64,000 nucleotides of DNA from positions 186,001 to 250,000 of the forward strand of contig NZ_ATUR01000002.1 in the NCBI RefSeq assembly GCF_000420305.1. The letters run 5' to 3'. A program made the position numbers and the translations under genes. The notes beneath the pieces were generated by a model. The model made no database searches. It had not been told where the DNA came from and saw nothing but the letters and a program-made list of their open reading frames with translations. How positions within the stretch are numbered: position 1 is the first letter of the stretch; every line of letters begins with the position of its first letter. Origin of the DNA: Novosphingopyxis baekryungensis DSM 16222 (GTDB taxonomy: Bacteria; Pseudomonadota; Alphaproteobacteria; Sphingomonadales; Sphingomonadaceae). This document shows positions 45,726 to 55,102 of the stretch, piece by piece.

Positions 45726-46277
45726 CTAATGGTCTTCCTTTTCGGGTATCTCGCCCGGCGCTGCGTCTACAAAGGCGCGTGCCAGCGCAAAATCATGGCC
45801 CGCGCGCAGGAACGCCGCCAGTTGTTTGCGGCGCATGTCGGGATCGGCCTCAACGACCGCGAACGGGCCGACACGGCGTTTCCTGGCAAATTTGCCGGCG
45901 CTTTCAAAGGCGGCGTCGCGGGCCTGCGCCTCCGCATCGGCCCGGTCCGGTTCCTCGATCCCGGCGGCATAGAGCGCCTGGCCTACGCGGCGTGCGCCAT
46001 AGCCGCGTGCCGTGAGCGCGCGCGATTTTGCTTCGGCAAAGGCCTGATCGTCGACATAGCCCAGGGCATCGAAGTGTGCGACCAGGGCTTCGATCTCGGG
46101 CGATCCCTCGCCATCCCAGCCGCGCTCGCGCAATTTGCGGCCCAGATACCGCGTCAGCTTGGCGCGCGTGGTGGCGTATCGGCCCACATAATGCACCGCA
46201 AGATCCCGCAGCCGCTCCTCGTCGAGCGGTTTGGGCACGCGCCGGGGCTTGTCAGACGGATGCAAATTGTTACGCAC
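45726..46277 (-). CDS. recX: RecX-family regulator of RecA
   Basis: About 183 residues. RecX three-helix repeats are visible: LRDLAVHYVGRYATTRAKLTRYLGRKLRERGW, LVAHFDALGYVDDQAFAEAKSRALTARGYGARRVGQAL and a third C-terminal unit. RecX caps and disassembles RecA filaments. I start it at a GTG (46275-46277, VRNNLHPSDKP) because AGGAAGG lies just upstream; ATGs at 46340 and 46325 overlap the divergent region and have no ribosome-binding site. recA is not adjacent. Confidence 0.85.
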   Translation of the reverse strand: MRNNLHPSDKPRRVPKPLDEERLRDLAVHYVGRYATTRAKLTRYLGRKLRERGWDGEGSPEIEALVAHFDALGYVDDQAFAEAKSRALTARGYGARRVGQALYAAGIEEPDRADAEAQARDAAFESAGKFARKRRVGPFAVVEADPDMRRKQLAAFLRAGHDFALARAFVDAAPGEIPEKEDH

Positions 46278-46434
46278 GCCACCTTCCTGCCATATGCGGG
46301 CCGGATTTTGAACTTGTAACGCCCTCATGGTGCGGTGCATGGAAGACTTTTACACCCGCGAATGGCCGCTAGACGAGCGTGGAGGGGATGGCCGAAGCGC
46401 TTCAGGCGCAGGCCGATCAAAGGTTGAGACTTAT

Positions 46435-48162
46435 ATGAACGACTTGATTGCAACCCCGACGCGGGACGATCTGGAGCGGCGCTTTTCGGATTTCGGCACT
46501 TTGGGGGAAGCGCTCGATTATGCCGCATCCGGCCAGCGCGGCCTGAATTTTCACGATATGCGCGGCCAGCTGGCGCGCGCCTATCCCTATCGCGCCTTGC
46601 GGCAGGATGCGCTGGAAGCCGCCGGACGCATGATCCAGGCTGGCATCGGCCCCAGGGACCGTGTGGCCTTGATTGCGGAAACGGGCGCGGATTTCGCCGC
46701 GCTGTTTTTCGGCGCCATCTATGTCGGCGCCTGGCCCGTTCCCCTGCCGCTGCCCACCAGCTTCGGCGGGCGCGATCATTATGTCGATCAACTGTCGGTC
46801 CAGCTGAAAAGCTGCGATGCGAAAATCCTGCTGCATCCGGCAGAGCTGGGCGACATGGCTGGCGCTGCGGCAGAGCAATGCGGCGTGCCGGCGTCCAGCT
46901 GGGAAGATTTCTCCGCGCAGCCGAAGAGCGAAAAGCCGCTGCCGCAGGCCGATCCGGACGATATCGCCTATCTGCAATATTCCAGTGGCTCGACCAGGTT
47001 TCCGCACGGCGTGGCGGTTTCCCACCGGGCGGTGCTCAGCAATCTGGCGGCGCATAGCCATGGCATGAACGTGCAGCCGGGTGACCGCTGCGTGTCCTGG
47101 CTGCCCTGGTATCATGACATGGGGCTGGTGGGCTGCCTGCTGTCGCCAGTCGCCAATCAGGTGTCTACCGATTATCTGAAGACGGAAGATTTCGCCCGCC
47201 GCCCCCTGGCCTGGCTGGACATGATTTCGGCGGCAGACGGCACGGTGCTGAGCTATTCGCCCACCTTTGGCTATGACATCTGCGCGCGCCGGATCGGCAG
47301 CCAGTCCAAGGTGTCCGAACGGTTCGATCTGTCCGGCTGGCGCGTGGCGGGCAATGGCGCGGACATGATCCGCCCCGATGTGATGCAGGCGTTCACGGAC
47401 GCGTTCGCCCCGGCGGGCTTCGACGCCAAATCCTTCCTGCCCAGCTATGGCCTGGCCGAGGCCACGCTGGCCGTATCGATCATGCCGCCGGGCGAAGGCA
47501 TCGTCGTCGAGATGGTCGAGGAAACCGAACTGAGCGGTCAGGACGATGGCGGGGACCGGCCCAAGCGCTATCGCAGCATCGTCAATTGCGGCAAACCGGT
47601 GCGCGACATGACGGTGGAAATTCGCTGCGACAGCGATGAAGTGCTGCCCGAGCGCGCGATCGGCAAGGTCTGGTGCAAGGGACCGTCGGTCATGGAAGGC
47701 TATTTCCGCGATACCGAAGCAACCGAGGCCTGCATGCGGGACGGTTGGCTGGACACCGGCGACATGGGATATCTGTCTGCCGGCTATGTCTATATCGTCG
47801 GGCGCGCCAAGGACATGATCATCATCAACGGCAAGAACCACTGGCCGCAGGATATCGAATGGGCGGTGGAGCAGTTGGCCGGATTCAAGGCCGGGGACAT
47901 TGCCGCCTTCGCCATCACCACGCCCGGCGGTGAGGAAACGCCCGCCGTGCTGGTGCAGTGCCGCACATCGGACGATGCCGAACGCAGCAAGCTGCGCGAT
48001 GCCATCCGTGAAAAGGTGCGCGCGGTGACGGGCATGAACTGCGTGGTCGAGCTGGTGCCGCCGCGCACCTTGCCGCGCACCAGCTCGGGCAAGCTCAGCC
48101 GGGCCAAGGCGCGCAATCTCTACCTTTCCGGAGAGATTCAGCCCTATTCCATAGCCGCCTGA
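46435..48162 (+). CDS. Fatty acyl-AMP ligase (FAAL)
   Basis: 575-residue ANL-superfamily enzyme from the ATG at 46435 (MNDLIATPTRDDLERRF). The adenylation P-loop is YLQYSSGSTRFPHGVAVSH (the FAAL form, where acyl-CoA ligases have SGTTGxPKG). Others are WLPWYHDMGLVGCLL, the A5 motif SYGLAEATLAVS, A7 WLDTGDMGYL and the C-terminal lysine in RTSSGKLSRAKAR. FAALs activate fatty acids as acyl-AMP for loading onto carrier proteins in lipid, polyketide or sphingolipid synthesis. No acyl carrier protein or synthase lies next to it. Divergent from recX. Confidence 0.92.
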   Translation: MNDLIATPTRDDLERRFSDFGTLGEALDYAASGQRGLNFHDMRGQLARAYPYRALRQDALEAAGRMIQAGIGPRDRVALIAETGADFAALFFGAIYVGAWPVPLPLPTSFGGRDHYVDQLSVQLKSCDAKILLHPAELGDMAGAAAEQCGVPASSWEDFSAQPKSEKPLPQADPDDIAYLQYSSGSTRFPHGVAVSHRAVLSNLAAHSHGMNVQPGDRCVSWLPWYHDMGLVGCLLSPVANQVSTDYLKTEDFARRPLAWLDMISAADGTVLSYSPTFGYDICARRIGSQSKVSERFDLSGWRVAGNGADMIRPDVMQAFTDAFAPAGFDAKSFLPSYGLAEATLAVSIMPPGEGIVVEMVEETELSGQDDGGDRPKRYRSIVNCGKPVRDMTVEIRCDSDEVLPERAIGKVWCKGPSVMEGYFRDTEATEACMRDGWLDTGDMGYLSAGYVYIVGRAKDMIIINGKNHWPQDIEWAVEQLAGFKAGDIAAFAITTPGGEETPAVLVQCRTSDDAERSKLRDAIREKVRAVTGMNCVVELVPPRTLPRTSSGKLSRAKARNLYLSGEIQPYSIAA

Positions 48163-48299
48163 GTGGCAGGGCCGGGCGGAAACGTCGGCCCCTTGCTGGC
48201 AACGGCCCAGCTTTCGTTTGGCCGTTCTTGCTGCGCCGCGAAGTGGCGGCTGGTGGTATCCTTACCGAACAGTAACGAATGCTGCGGTAGATCGCAGCG

Positions 48300-50654
48300 G
48301 TGAGCGATCTTTCTTCCTTATCGAGCCAGCCCGACCGGGCTCCGCTACGCGTATTACTCGGGCTTTTCTCGCTCGATAATATCGACTGGGGGCATGTCCA
48401 CGCCATCCAGATGCGCAGCATGCGCGCCAGTGCGTTCATCCGTCTGGTCACGGCCTTGCTGGCCGTCCTGGCCATCGATCTGCTGTTTTTCCGGACGCTG
48501 AATCCGCTTCTGCTCGCCGGCTGGTCGATCCTGCTGGCGCTGAGCCTGTCCTATTCGCACCGGAGCGTTCTGCGCGGCGACTTTATCGAGCGCAAAACCG
48601 TGAGCGTGACGGAGCTGCGGCGGATGCAGCTGCATGCCCTGCCGTCTGCGCTGCTTTGGTCGGCCGCGCTGATCTACCTGTCGCAGACCGCCGCGCTCGA
48701 CGACCTTATCCTGTTTTATTCGGTGGTGCTGCTATTGCTGGTGAGCTGTGCCACGCTGGTAGCGGCGGTGCCGCTGGCCTCCATCATTCTGGTGGGCACG
48801 ATCAGCATAGCGGCGACGATCGCGTTCATCCTGCAGGGTTCGGTCGCCATGGCGGCCTGCAGTGCCGGCATCGGTCTGCTGCTGACCTTTGCTGCGCTGC
48901 AATCGGCCCGGCATTATGTCAGCGCGCATCTGGCGCAGATCCATCTGAACGAGAAGAGCGAGACGGTCAGCCTGCTGCTGCGCGAATTCGAGGATAGCGG
49001 CGCGGACTGGCTTTGGCAGATCGATACCGCGCGGCGGGTCACCCGCGTGTCGCCCCGCTTTGCCTTCGCGCTTGGCAAGGACGCGTCCGACATCGACGGC
49101 ATGCCGCTGCTCCAGCTGGTGTCCGGCGATGCCTGGCAAAGCGGAAACTTTCCTCCGGCGCTGCACGAACTGGCGGAAAAACTGAACCGGCGTGAGGCGT
49201 TCAGCAACATGCTGGTGCCCGTGCGCATCGGGGATCGCCAATTATGGTGGGAGCTATCCGCCTCGCCGCGTATCGGGGAGGATGGCAGTTTCATGGGTTT
49301 CCGCGGTGTCGGCTCCGATGTCACGACCGAACAGGAGAGCCAGGAGAAGATATCCCATCTGGCCCGGTTCGATACGCTTACCGGGCTGCCCAACCGTCTT
49401 CAGCTCACCGAAGCGCTGGGCCAGGCCATGGCCGAATCGGACAAATGGCGCTCGCGCTGCTGTTTTCTGATGATCGATCTGGACCGGTTCAAGGCGGTCA
49501 ACGATACGCTGGGGCATCCGATGGGCGACCGGCTGCTCAGCCAGGTTTCCAAGCGGCTGCGCGGCATCATGAGCGACAATGAGCTGTGCGGGCGGCTGGG
49601 GGGCGACGAATTTGCCGTGGTGGTGAAGGATGGCAGCGACAGCGCCTATGTCGCGCAGCTGGCAGACCGGATCATCGACGCGCTGTCCCGTCCCTATGAG
49701 GTGGACCAGCACACGCTGTTCATCGGTGCCAGCGTGGGCACCGCCATCGGCCCGCGCGACGGCCACACGGTCGAGATGCTCATGCGCAGCGCGGATCTGG
49801 CGCTGTACCGGTCCAAGGATGCCGGGGGCGGGGCCCACACCTGGTATAAGCCCAGCCTGCATGCCGATGCCGAAGAACGGCGCGTCATGGAGATGGAATT
49901 GCGCAAGGCGCTGGAGCGCGGCGAGCTGCACCTGCAATATCAGCCGGTGGTCGATGCCGTCGATTATACCGTGACCGGATTCGAAGCGCTGCTGCGCTGG
50001 ACGAGCGCGAAATTCGGCCCCGTCTCCCCGGGCAAATTCATTCCGCTGGCCGAGGATGCCCGGCTGATCGGGCCCATCGGCGAGTGGGTGCTGCAGCAGG
50101 CATGCCGGGATGCCGTCCAGTTTCCCGATATGGTCAAGATGGCCGTCAACGTGTCCGTCGATCAGCTGACCATGCCCAATTATCTCGACACGGTGCGCAG
50201 TGCCCTGTCGATCAGCGGGCTGCCGACCAGGCGTCTGGAACTGGAGGTTACCGAGAGCATCTTCGTGCGCGGCGGGATGGCCGAAAAGATGCTGTCCGAG
50301 ATTTTGGACCTCGGCGTGAAATTGTCGCTCGATGATTTCGGCACCGGCTATTCCTCGCTCGGCTATCTGCGCAAGAGCCGCTTCGACACGATCAAGGTGG
50401 ACCGCAGCTTCGTGCAGGGCGCGGCCAAGGACGTGCCGGAAAGCATCGCCATCATCCGCGCGGTGGTGGCGCTGGCCGACAGTCTGGGCATGGCCACCAC
50501 CGCAGAAGGCGTGGAGACCGAGGATGAGCTGCGCATGGTGCAACGGCTCGGCTGCAAGAAAATCCAGGGATTCTACTTCGGCCGGCCGATGGATTTTGCC
50601 GATGCCAAGGCGCTCTTCAGCAGCGGCGGCAGCGGCCTGATCGACGCCGCCTGA
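48300..50654 (+). CDS. Membrane-bound PAS-GGDEF-EAL c-di-GMP protein
   Basis: 784 residues, GTG start. Order: hydrophobic N-terminal region with about 5-6 helices (45-200), PAS-like domain (about 222-345), GGDEF (about 350-515) with intact RLGGDEF (434-438), EAL (about 530-775) with FEALLRW (562-564), and active-site residues in AVNVSVDQ, ELEVTES, LDDFGTGYSSL, IKVDRSF and TAEGVET. Both catalytic centres look complete. The RxxD inhibition site is replaced (SDNE), so product inhibition is not expected. It may synthesise and degrade c-di-GMP in response to a membrane or PAS signal. Confidence 0.93.
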   Translation: MSDLSSLSSQPDRAPLRVLLGLFSLDNIDWGHVHAIQMRSMRASAFIRLVTALLAVLAIDLLFFRTLNPLLLAGWSILLALSLSYSHRSVLRGDFIERKTVSVTELRRMQLHALPSALLWSAALIYLSQTAALDDLILFYSVVLLLLVSCATLVAAVPLASIILVGTISIAATIAFILQGSVAMAACSAGIGLLLTFAALQSARHYVSAHLAQIHLNEKSETVSLLLREFEDSGADWLWQIDTARRVTRVSPRFAFALGKDASDIDGMPLLQLVSGDAWQSGNFPPALHELAEKLNRREAFSNMLVPVRIGDRQLWWELSASPRIGEDGSFMGFRGVGSDVTTEQESQEKISHLARFDTLTGLPNRLQLTEALGQAMAESDKWRSRCCFLMIDLDRFKAVNDTLGHPMGDRLLSQVSKRLRGIMSDNELCGRLGGDEFAVVVKDGSDSAYVAQLADRIIDALSRPYEVDQHTLFIGASVGTAIGPRDGHTVEMLMRSADLALYRSKDAGGGAHTWYKPSLHADAEERRVMEMELRKALERGELHLQYQPVVDAVDYTVTGFEALLRWTSAKFGPVSPGKFIPLAEDARLIGPIGEWVLQQACRDAVQFPDMVKMAVNVSVDQLTMPNYLDTVRSALSISGLPTRRLELEVTESIFVRGGMAEKMLSEILDLGVKLSLDDFGTGYSSLGYLRKSRFDTIKVDRSFVQGAAKDVPESIAIIRAVVALADSLGMATTAEGVETEDELRMVQRLGCKKIQGFYFGRPMDFADAKALFSSGGSGLIDAA

Positions 50655-50659
50655 GCGTT

Positions 50660-50690
50660 CCGGCCCGCCCGATCGGACATCGCGGGCCGG
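50660..50690. repeat. Inverted repeat between convergent genes
   Basis: CCGGCCCGC / GCGGGCCGG, 9-bp perfect stem with a 13-nt loop, between the GGDEF-EAL gene and arsC. It lacks a T run; a possible terminator or mRNA 3'-end structure for both genes. Confidence 0.4.
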
Positions 50691-50720
50691 GCTATCGCGT
50701 TTAGAGAGCGGACCGCCGGT

Positions 50721-51071
50721 TCAAAGAAGCGCGTGAACCTTGTCCTGCGGCCGGCACAGGGCGGCGCCCTTGTCGGTCCGCACCAGCGGCCGCTCGACCA
50801 GCATGGGATGGGCCACCATGGCATCGAGCAGCGCGTCATCGCCGACCGCCGCGTCGGTCAACCCCAGTTCTTCCGCAGGCGAACCGCGCACGCGCAGCGC
50901 CTCACGCGGGGTCAGGCCGGCATCCTTCAGGAGCTGCTCCAGCTGATCGCGCTGCCAGCCCTCATCCAGATAGCGGACCACGCGCACGTCCACGTCCGGC
51001 CTTTCCTCCAGAATGGCGAGCGTCTTGCGCGATGTGCCGCATTTCGGATTGTGCCAGATCGTTGCGTTCAT
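50721..51071 (-). CDS. arsC: Arsenate reductase, glutaredoxin-linked ArsC family
   Basis: 116 residues from the ATG at 51071 (MNATIWHNPKCGTSRKTLAIL). The catalytic Cys is in HNPKCGTSR; VVRYLDEGW, LRVRGSPAEEL and the anion-binding arginine in PLVRTDKGAALCRP are present. Family members reduce arsenate with glutathione/glutaredoxin, but no ars regulator or efflux gene is adjacent, so a YfgD-like or general role is possible. Shares the strand with the following carbonic anhydrase gene. Confidence 0.88.
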   Translation of the reverse strand: MNATIWHNPKCGTSRKTLAILEERPDVDVRVVRYLDEGWQRDQLEQLLKDAGLTPREALRVRGSPAEELGLTDAAVGDDALLDAMVAHPMLVERPLVRTDKGAALCRPQDKVHALL

Positions 51072-51111
51072 CGCGGCGCTCCCATGGAAATCGGTTGATA
51101 AAGGCGCGCGC

Positions 51112-51666
51112 TCAGTCCTGCAGCGCGGCCCGGTGCCTTTTGCCGTTCTCGACATAATGGGCAACGCCCAACTGCATGCCGGCCTTGGCCGCATCGGTCA
51201 GGTCCCGCACTTTCTTGGCCGGCCGGCCGACCCATAATTCGCCCGCGGCGATATGCTTGCCTTCGGGCAGCAGTGCGCCCGCACCCAGCATGGCATCGCT
51301 TTCGATCACGCAGCCATCCATCACGATGGCGCCCAGGCCGACAAACGCCCGGTCATGCAGCACGCAGCCATGCACCATGGCCATATGGCCGATCAGCACA
51401 TCTTCCCCGATGATGGTGGGAAATCCGTCCGGATGCCCCGGCATCGGGCCGTCGCAATGCACCACGCTGCCGTCCTGCACATTGCTGCGCGCGCCGATGG
51501 CGATATGGCTGACATCGGCGCGCAGCACGCAATTATACCAGATGCTCGCCTCCGGCCCGATTCGGACATCGCCGATGATGCGCGTGCCGGGCGCAATGAA
51601 GGCGCTGTCGTGGATATCGGGCGTTTTGCCGTTGATCGGGATGATGGTGACGTGCGGGCGCTGCAT
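51112..51666 (-). CDS. Gamma-carbonic anhydrase-family protein (hexapeptide repeat)
   Basis: 184 residues from the ATG at 51666 (MQRPHVTIIPINGKTPD), supported by GGAGG five bases upstream; the ATG at 51678 lacks this. A left-handed beta-helix is formed by hexapeptide repeats (IIGDVRIGPEASIWYNCVLRAD ... SNVQDGSVVH). Metal-ligand histidines are in VVHCDG, IGHMAMVHGCVLHD. The C-terminal helix caps the trimer. It may be a true Zn enzyme or a YrdA-type relative. The start overlaps the stop of the spermidine-synthase-like gene. Confidence 0.9.
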   Translation of the reverse strand: MQRPHVTIIPINGKTPDIHDSAFIAPGTRIIGDVRIGPEASIWYNCVLRADVSHIAIGARSNVQDGSVVHCDGPMPGHPDGFPTIIGEDVLIGHMAMVHGCVLHDRAFVGLGAIVMDGCVIESDAMLGAGALLPEGKHIAAGELWVGRPAKKVRDLTDAAKAGMQLGVAHYVENGKRHRAALQD

Positions 51667-53939
51667 CAGGGCCTCCATAATTGCATGAGGGGCAGGACCG
51701 AGGCGAAATCGTCGGTCCAGCGGGTGAAATCCTTGCGGCGCGCAACCGGCGACCAGTCCGGGCTGACAAAGGCCAGGGGATCGCCGTCGTTGAGCGGCCC
51801 GGTCAGCTCCGCCAGCTTGTCCGCGCTGGGGCTCATCGCGATCCAGTGGGAGGCGCGCAAGCCCTCCGCATCGGCGGCATCGTCCGGATAGTCGCTGCGT
51901 TTGGCAATCGCCCAGCCGCGGGCCTGCGCTTCGGCGGCGAGCACCGGTTCCAGATCGATAAACCGGTTGGAGATGTGGATCAGCAGCATGCCGTTCGCCG
52001 ATAGCGCAGCGGCATAGGTATCGAAGGCCTGCCTGGTCAGCAGATGCACCGGAATGGCATCGGACGAAAAGGCGTCGATCGCCAGCATGTCCATGCTCGC
52101 CGGCGGCGCGTCCGCAATGGTCAGCCGCGCATCGCCGATCTTGATCGGCACGTCTGGCGCGCAGCGGTCCAGATAGCTGAAATAACCGCCGTCTCTGGAC
52201 AGGCCGATCACCGTCGGGTCGATCTCGAAAAAGCGCCAGTCCTGGCCCTCCCGGCGATAGCAGCTGAGTGTACCGGTGCCGAGACCGACCACCCCGATCG
52301 AGGCATCGGCGCCATACAGCGTCGAAGCACGGTCGAACGCCAGGCCGACACCGGAAGTGGCACCATAATAGCTGATCGGGCGGGTGGGATCGTCCATCAG
52401 CTGCATGCCGTGCATGGTGGTGCCGTGGGAAAGCCAGCGCAGCCGCCCATCCTGCCCGGCATTGACGCTGTAGACGCCGAAATAGCTGCGCGTGCGCAGG
52501 TCCGCCCAGCTCAGCTGCGCATTATAGATGCCGCCATTGGCGGTCAGCAGCGCCAGAACGACCAGCAGATAGCCGATGCGCTGACCGATCACGAGCGCGC
52601 CGAGCGCGATGATGATGCCGAGCAGCAGGATGCGCTGGGTGTCCATCTCCAATTCCAGCGTGAAGCCGATATAAAGGCCCAGGGCCAGCGCGGCAAAGCC
52701 GATGGCGGTGGCGACATGGCGTAGGCCGGCTTCACCGAAGATTTCCTCCTCGCCGATGGAAAACAGCCGCCGCTGCGGAATCAGCGCCGCCGCCGCCAGG
52801 ATCAGGATGGGATGCTCCCAGGTCCAGTCGAACAGCAGCGGGGCCAACAGCGCGCAGAACACGCCGCCCAGCGCGCCGCCGATCGACATCATCAGATAGA
52901 AATTGGTGAGATGCTCCGGCGCGGGGCGCAGGCGGTACATGTCGCCATGCAGCGCCACCGCGACGGTGAACAGCAGGATCAGGCTGGCGCCCAGCTGCAG
53001 CAGCACCGAATTGCCGGGTGTCATGAACGCCAGGGCCCCGCACAGCAGCAGCGCGGGCGGGGTGAGGAAGCCGATGATCCTGGCCGGACCCTGCCGGGTG
53101 GCAAAGGCCATAGTGAAGCTGAGCAGATACAGGCCGAGCGGGATGGCCCAGATCAACGGCATCGCCACCAGATCGGTGGTGAGATGCGTGGTAGTGCTCA
53201 GCATCAGGCCCGAAGGCACCGATGCCAGCACGATCCAGTGGAGCTTGCGCCGCCATGTGGGGGCGGGCGTTAGGCTGATGCCCTGCGCGTTTGCGTCAGG
53301 GGTGTGCGGCACCGTGCGGACCAGTGCCCAGCCGCAGGCCGCCGCCAGCAGCAGCAAGGCAACATATAAGGCGGACCAGAAGGTGCTCTGCGCCTGCAAG
53401 GTCAGCGCCGGTTCCACCAGCAGCGGATAGGCCAGCAACCCGGCAAAACTGCCGACATTGGATGCGGCATAGAGCGCATAGGGTTCGCCCTTTTGGCCCG
53501 ACAGCGCATACCAGCGCTGCATCAGCGGGGCCTGCGCGGACACCATGAAGAACAGCGGCCCGATCGATGCAAACAGCAGCCAGGGGACCCAGATGGCGGT
53601 GCTGCCGTCGCCAGGCGGCGTAAAACCGGCCAGACCGACCGGGAGCCACAGCAGCGCCAGCGCAAACAGGCCGATATGCAGGCCGGCCTGGGTGCGTCGG
53701 CGCAGGTTGGCGATGCGGTGGGCATAGGCATAACCGGCCAGCAGCAGCGCCTGATAGACCAGCATGGCGCTGTTCCAGACGGCCGGTGCGCCGCCCAGGC
53801 GCGGCAGCGCCATGCGCGCGAGCATCGGCTGCACCAGAAACAGCAGGAAACTGCCCGTCAGAATGGTGATGATGAACAGCCAGCGCTGGCCGGTCAGCGT
53901 GGCGGGGGCGGCGGCCCCGTCGGTCATGGTGCTGGCCAT
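51666..53939 (-). CDS. Fused membrane-domain / spermidine synthase-like protein
   Basis: 757 residues. About 12 membrane helices (20-490, beginning RWLFIITILTGSFLLFLVQPMLARMALPRLGG) precede a C-terminal Rossmann methyltransferase-like domain (500-757) with VGVVGLGTGTLSCY, FFEIDPTVIGLSRD and LAIDAFSSDAIPVHLLT. The last is the spermidine-synthase signature (catalytic Asp region), but the putrescine-binding loop is not obvious. Widespread in proteobacteria; true aminopropyl transfer is unproven. ATG at 53939, alternative 53927. Confidence 0.87.
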   Translation of the reverse strand: MASTMTDGAAAPATLTGQRWLFIITILTGSFLLFLVQPMLARMALPRLGGAPAVWNSAMLVYQALLLAGYAYAHRIANLRRRTQAGLHIGLFALALLWLPVGLAGFTPPGDGSTAIWVPWLLFASIGPLFFMVSAQAPLMQRWYALSGQKGEPYALYAASNVGSFAGLLAYPLLVEPALTLQAQSTFWSALYVALLLLAAACGWALVRTVPHTPDANAQGISLTPAPTWRRKLHWIVLASVPSGLMLSTTTHLTTDLVAMPLIWAIPLGLYLLSFTMAFATRQGPARIIGFLTPPALLLCGALAFMTPGNSVLLQLGASLILLFTVAVALHGDMYRLRPAPEHLTNFYLMMSIGGALGGVFCALLAPLLFDWTWEHPILILAAAALIPQRRLFSIGEEEIFGEAGLRHVATAIGFAALALGLYIGFTLELEMDTQRILLLGIIIALGALVIGQRIGYLLVVLALLTANGGIYNAQLSWADLRTRSYFGVYSVNAGQDGRLRWLSHGTTMHGMQLMDDPTRPISYYGATSGVGLAFDRASTLYGADASIGVVGLGTGTLSCYRREGQDWRFFEIDPTVIGLSRDGGYFSYLDRCAPDVPIKIGDARLTIADAPPASMDMLAIDAFSSDAIPVHLLTRQAFDTYAAALSANGMLLIHISNRFIDLEPVLAAEAQARGWAIAKRSDYPDDAADAEGLRASHWIAMSPSADKLAELTGPLNDGDPLAFVSPDWSPVARRKDFTRWTDDFASVLPLMQLWRP

Positions 53940-53989
53940 CGATCAGAACGTTTCCGTATCCGCCGGGCGCAGCCGAGGCAGCGCATGCT

Positions 53990-54979
53990 TCACCCCATCA
54001 GCCGCGCGGCGATTGGCGCATGATAGCTCAGCACGCCGCTGGCGCCCGCCCGTTTAAAGCCGGTCAGGATTTCCATCAGCAGCGTATCGCGGTCGCCCGC
54101 GCCGCTGGCGGCCATGGCCTCGATCATCGCATATTCGCCCGACACCATATAGGCATAGACCGGCAGGTCGAACCGGTCGGCGGCCATACGCACGATATCC
54201 AGATAGGGCAGGCCGGGCTTCACCATCACGCTGTCCGCGCCCTCGGCAATATCCAGCGCGATCTCGCGCATCGCCTCGCCGCCATTGGCCGGGTCCATCT
54301 GATAGCTTTTCTTGTCGCCTTTCAGCAGGCCGGTGGAGCCCACCGCATCGCGAAACGGACCGTAGAAAGCGGAGGCATATTTGGCGGCATAGGCCATGAT
54401 CTGGACATTGGCGTGGCCGTCCTGCTCCAGCGCCTCGCGGATCGCGCCGATGCGCCCGTCCATCATGTCCGACGGGGCGACGATGTCCGATCCCGCCGCC
54501 GCCTGATTGAGCGCCTGTTGCACCAGCGCATCGACGGTCGCGTCGTTTTCGACATAGCCCGCCGCATCCAGCAAGCCGTCCTGGCCGTGGCTGGTATAGG
54601 GATCGAGCGCGACATCGGTCAGCACGCCGATGGCATCGGCCACCGCATCCTTGATGGCGCGGATGCCGCTGCACATCAGATTGTCCGGATTGGCGGCTTC
54701 TTCCCCGTCGTCGCTGCGTCTGTCCGCCGGGGTGTTGGGGAACAGCGCCAGACAGGGGATGCCCAGATCGATCGCTTCCTTCGCCTTGTCGGCCAGGCCC
54801 GAGAGCGGGATGCGCGAGACGCCGGGCAGGCTGGCGACGGGCTCTTCCACGTCTCCGTTGGCGATGAACAGCGGCCAGATCAGGTCGCTGGGATGCAGGC
54901 GGTGTTCGCGCACCATCTCACGGCTCCAGCCGGTGGCGCGGCTGCGGCGCAGGCGTGTGGCGGGGTAGGAAATGGCCAT
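53990..54979 (-). CDS. hemB: Porphobilinogen synthase (delta-aminolevulinate dehydratase)
   Basis: Condenses two 5-aminolevulinates in heme/tetrapyrrole synthesis. 329 residues from the ATG at 54979 (MAISYPATRLRRSRATGWSREMVREHRL). The Schiff-base lysines are in MAYAAKYASAFYGPFRDA and VMVKPGLPYLD; the metal region DVALDPYTSHGQDG has Asp/Thr in place of the Cys triad of zinc enzymes, pointing to a Mg2+-dependent form. Full length. Confidence 0.96.
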   Translation of the reverse strand: MAISYPATRLRRSRATGWSREMVREHRLHPSDLIWPLFIANGDVEEPVASLPGVSRIPLSGLADKAKEAIDLGIPCLALFPNTPADRRSDDGEEAANPDNLMCSGIRAIKDAVADAIGVLTDVALDPYTSHGQDGLLDAAGYVENDATVDALVQQALNQAAAGSDIVAPSDMMDGRIGAIREALEQDGHANVQIMAYAAKYASAFYGPFRDAVGSTGLLKGDKKSYQMDPANGGEAMREIALDIAEGADSVMVKPGLPYLDIVRMAADRFDLPVYAYMVSGEYAMIEAMAASGAGDRDTLLMEILTGFKRAGASGVLSYHAPIAARLMG

Positions 54980-55102
54980 GGATGCTCCCAAAGGGCAGCC
55001 GGGCTTGTCTGGCTGCACCGGCTAATGATCGATCGATTGGGACCGGCTGTAAACCGCGTTGTCTGCGCCCTCAACCCGTGACGGGATCGGCGATGGAGCG
55101 GA

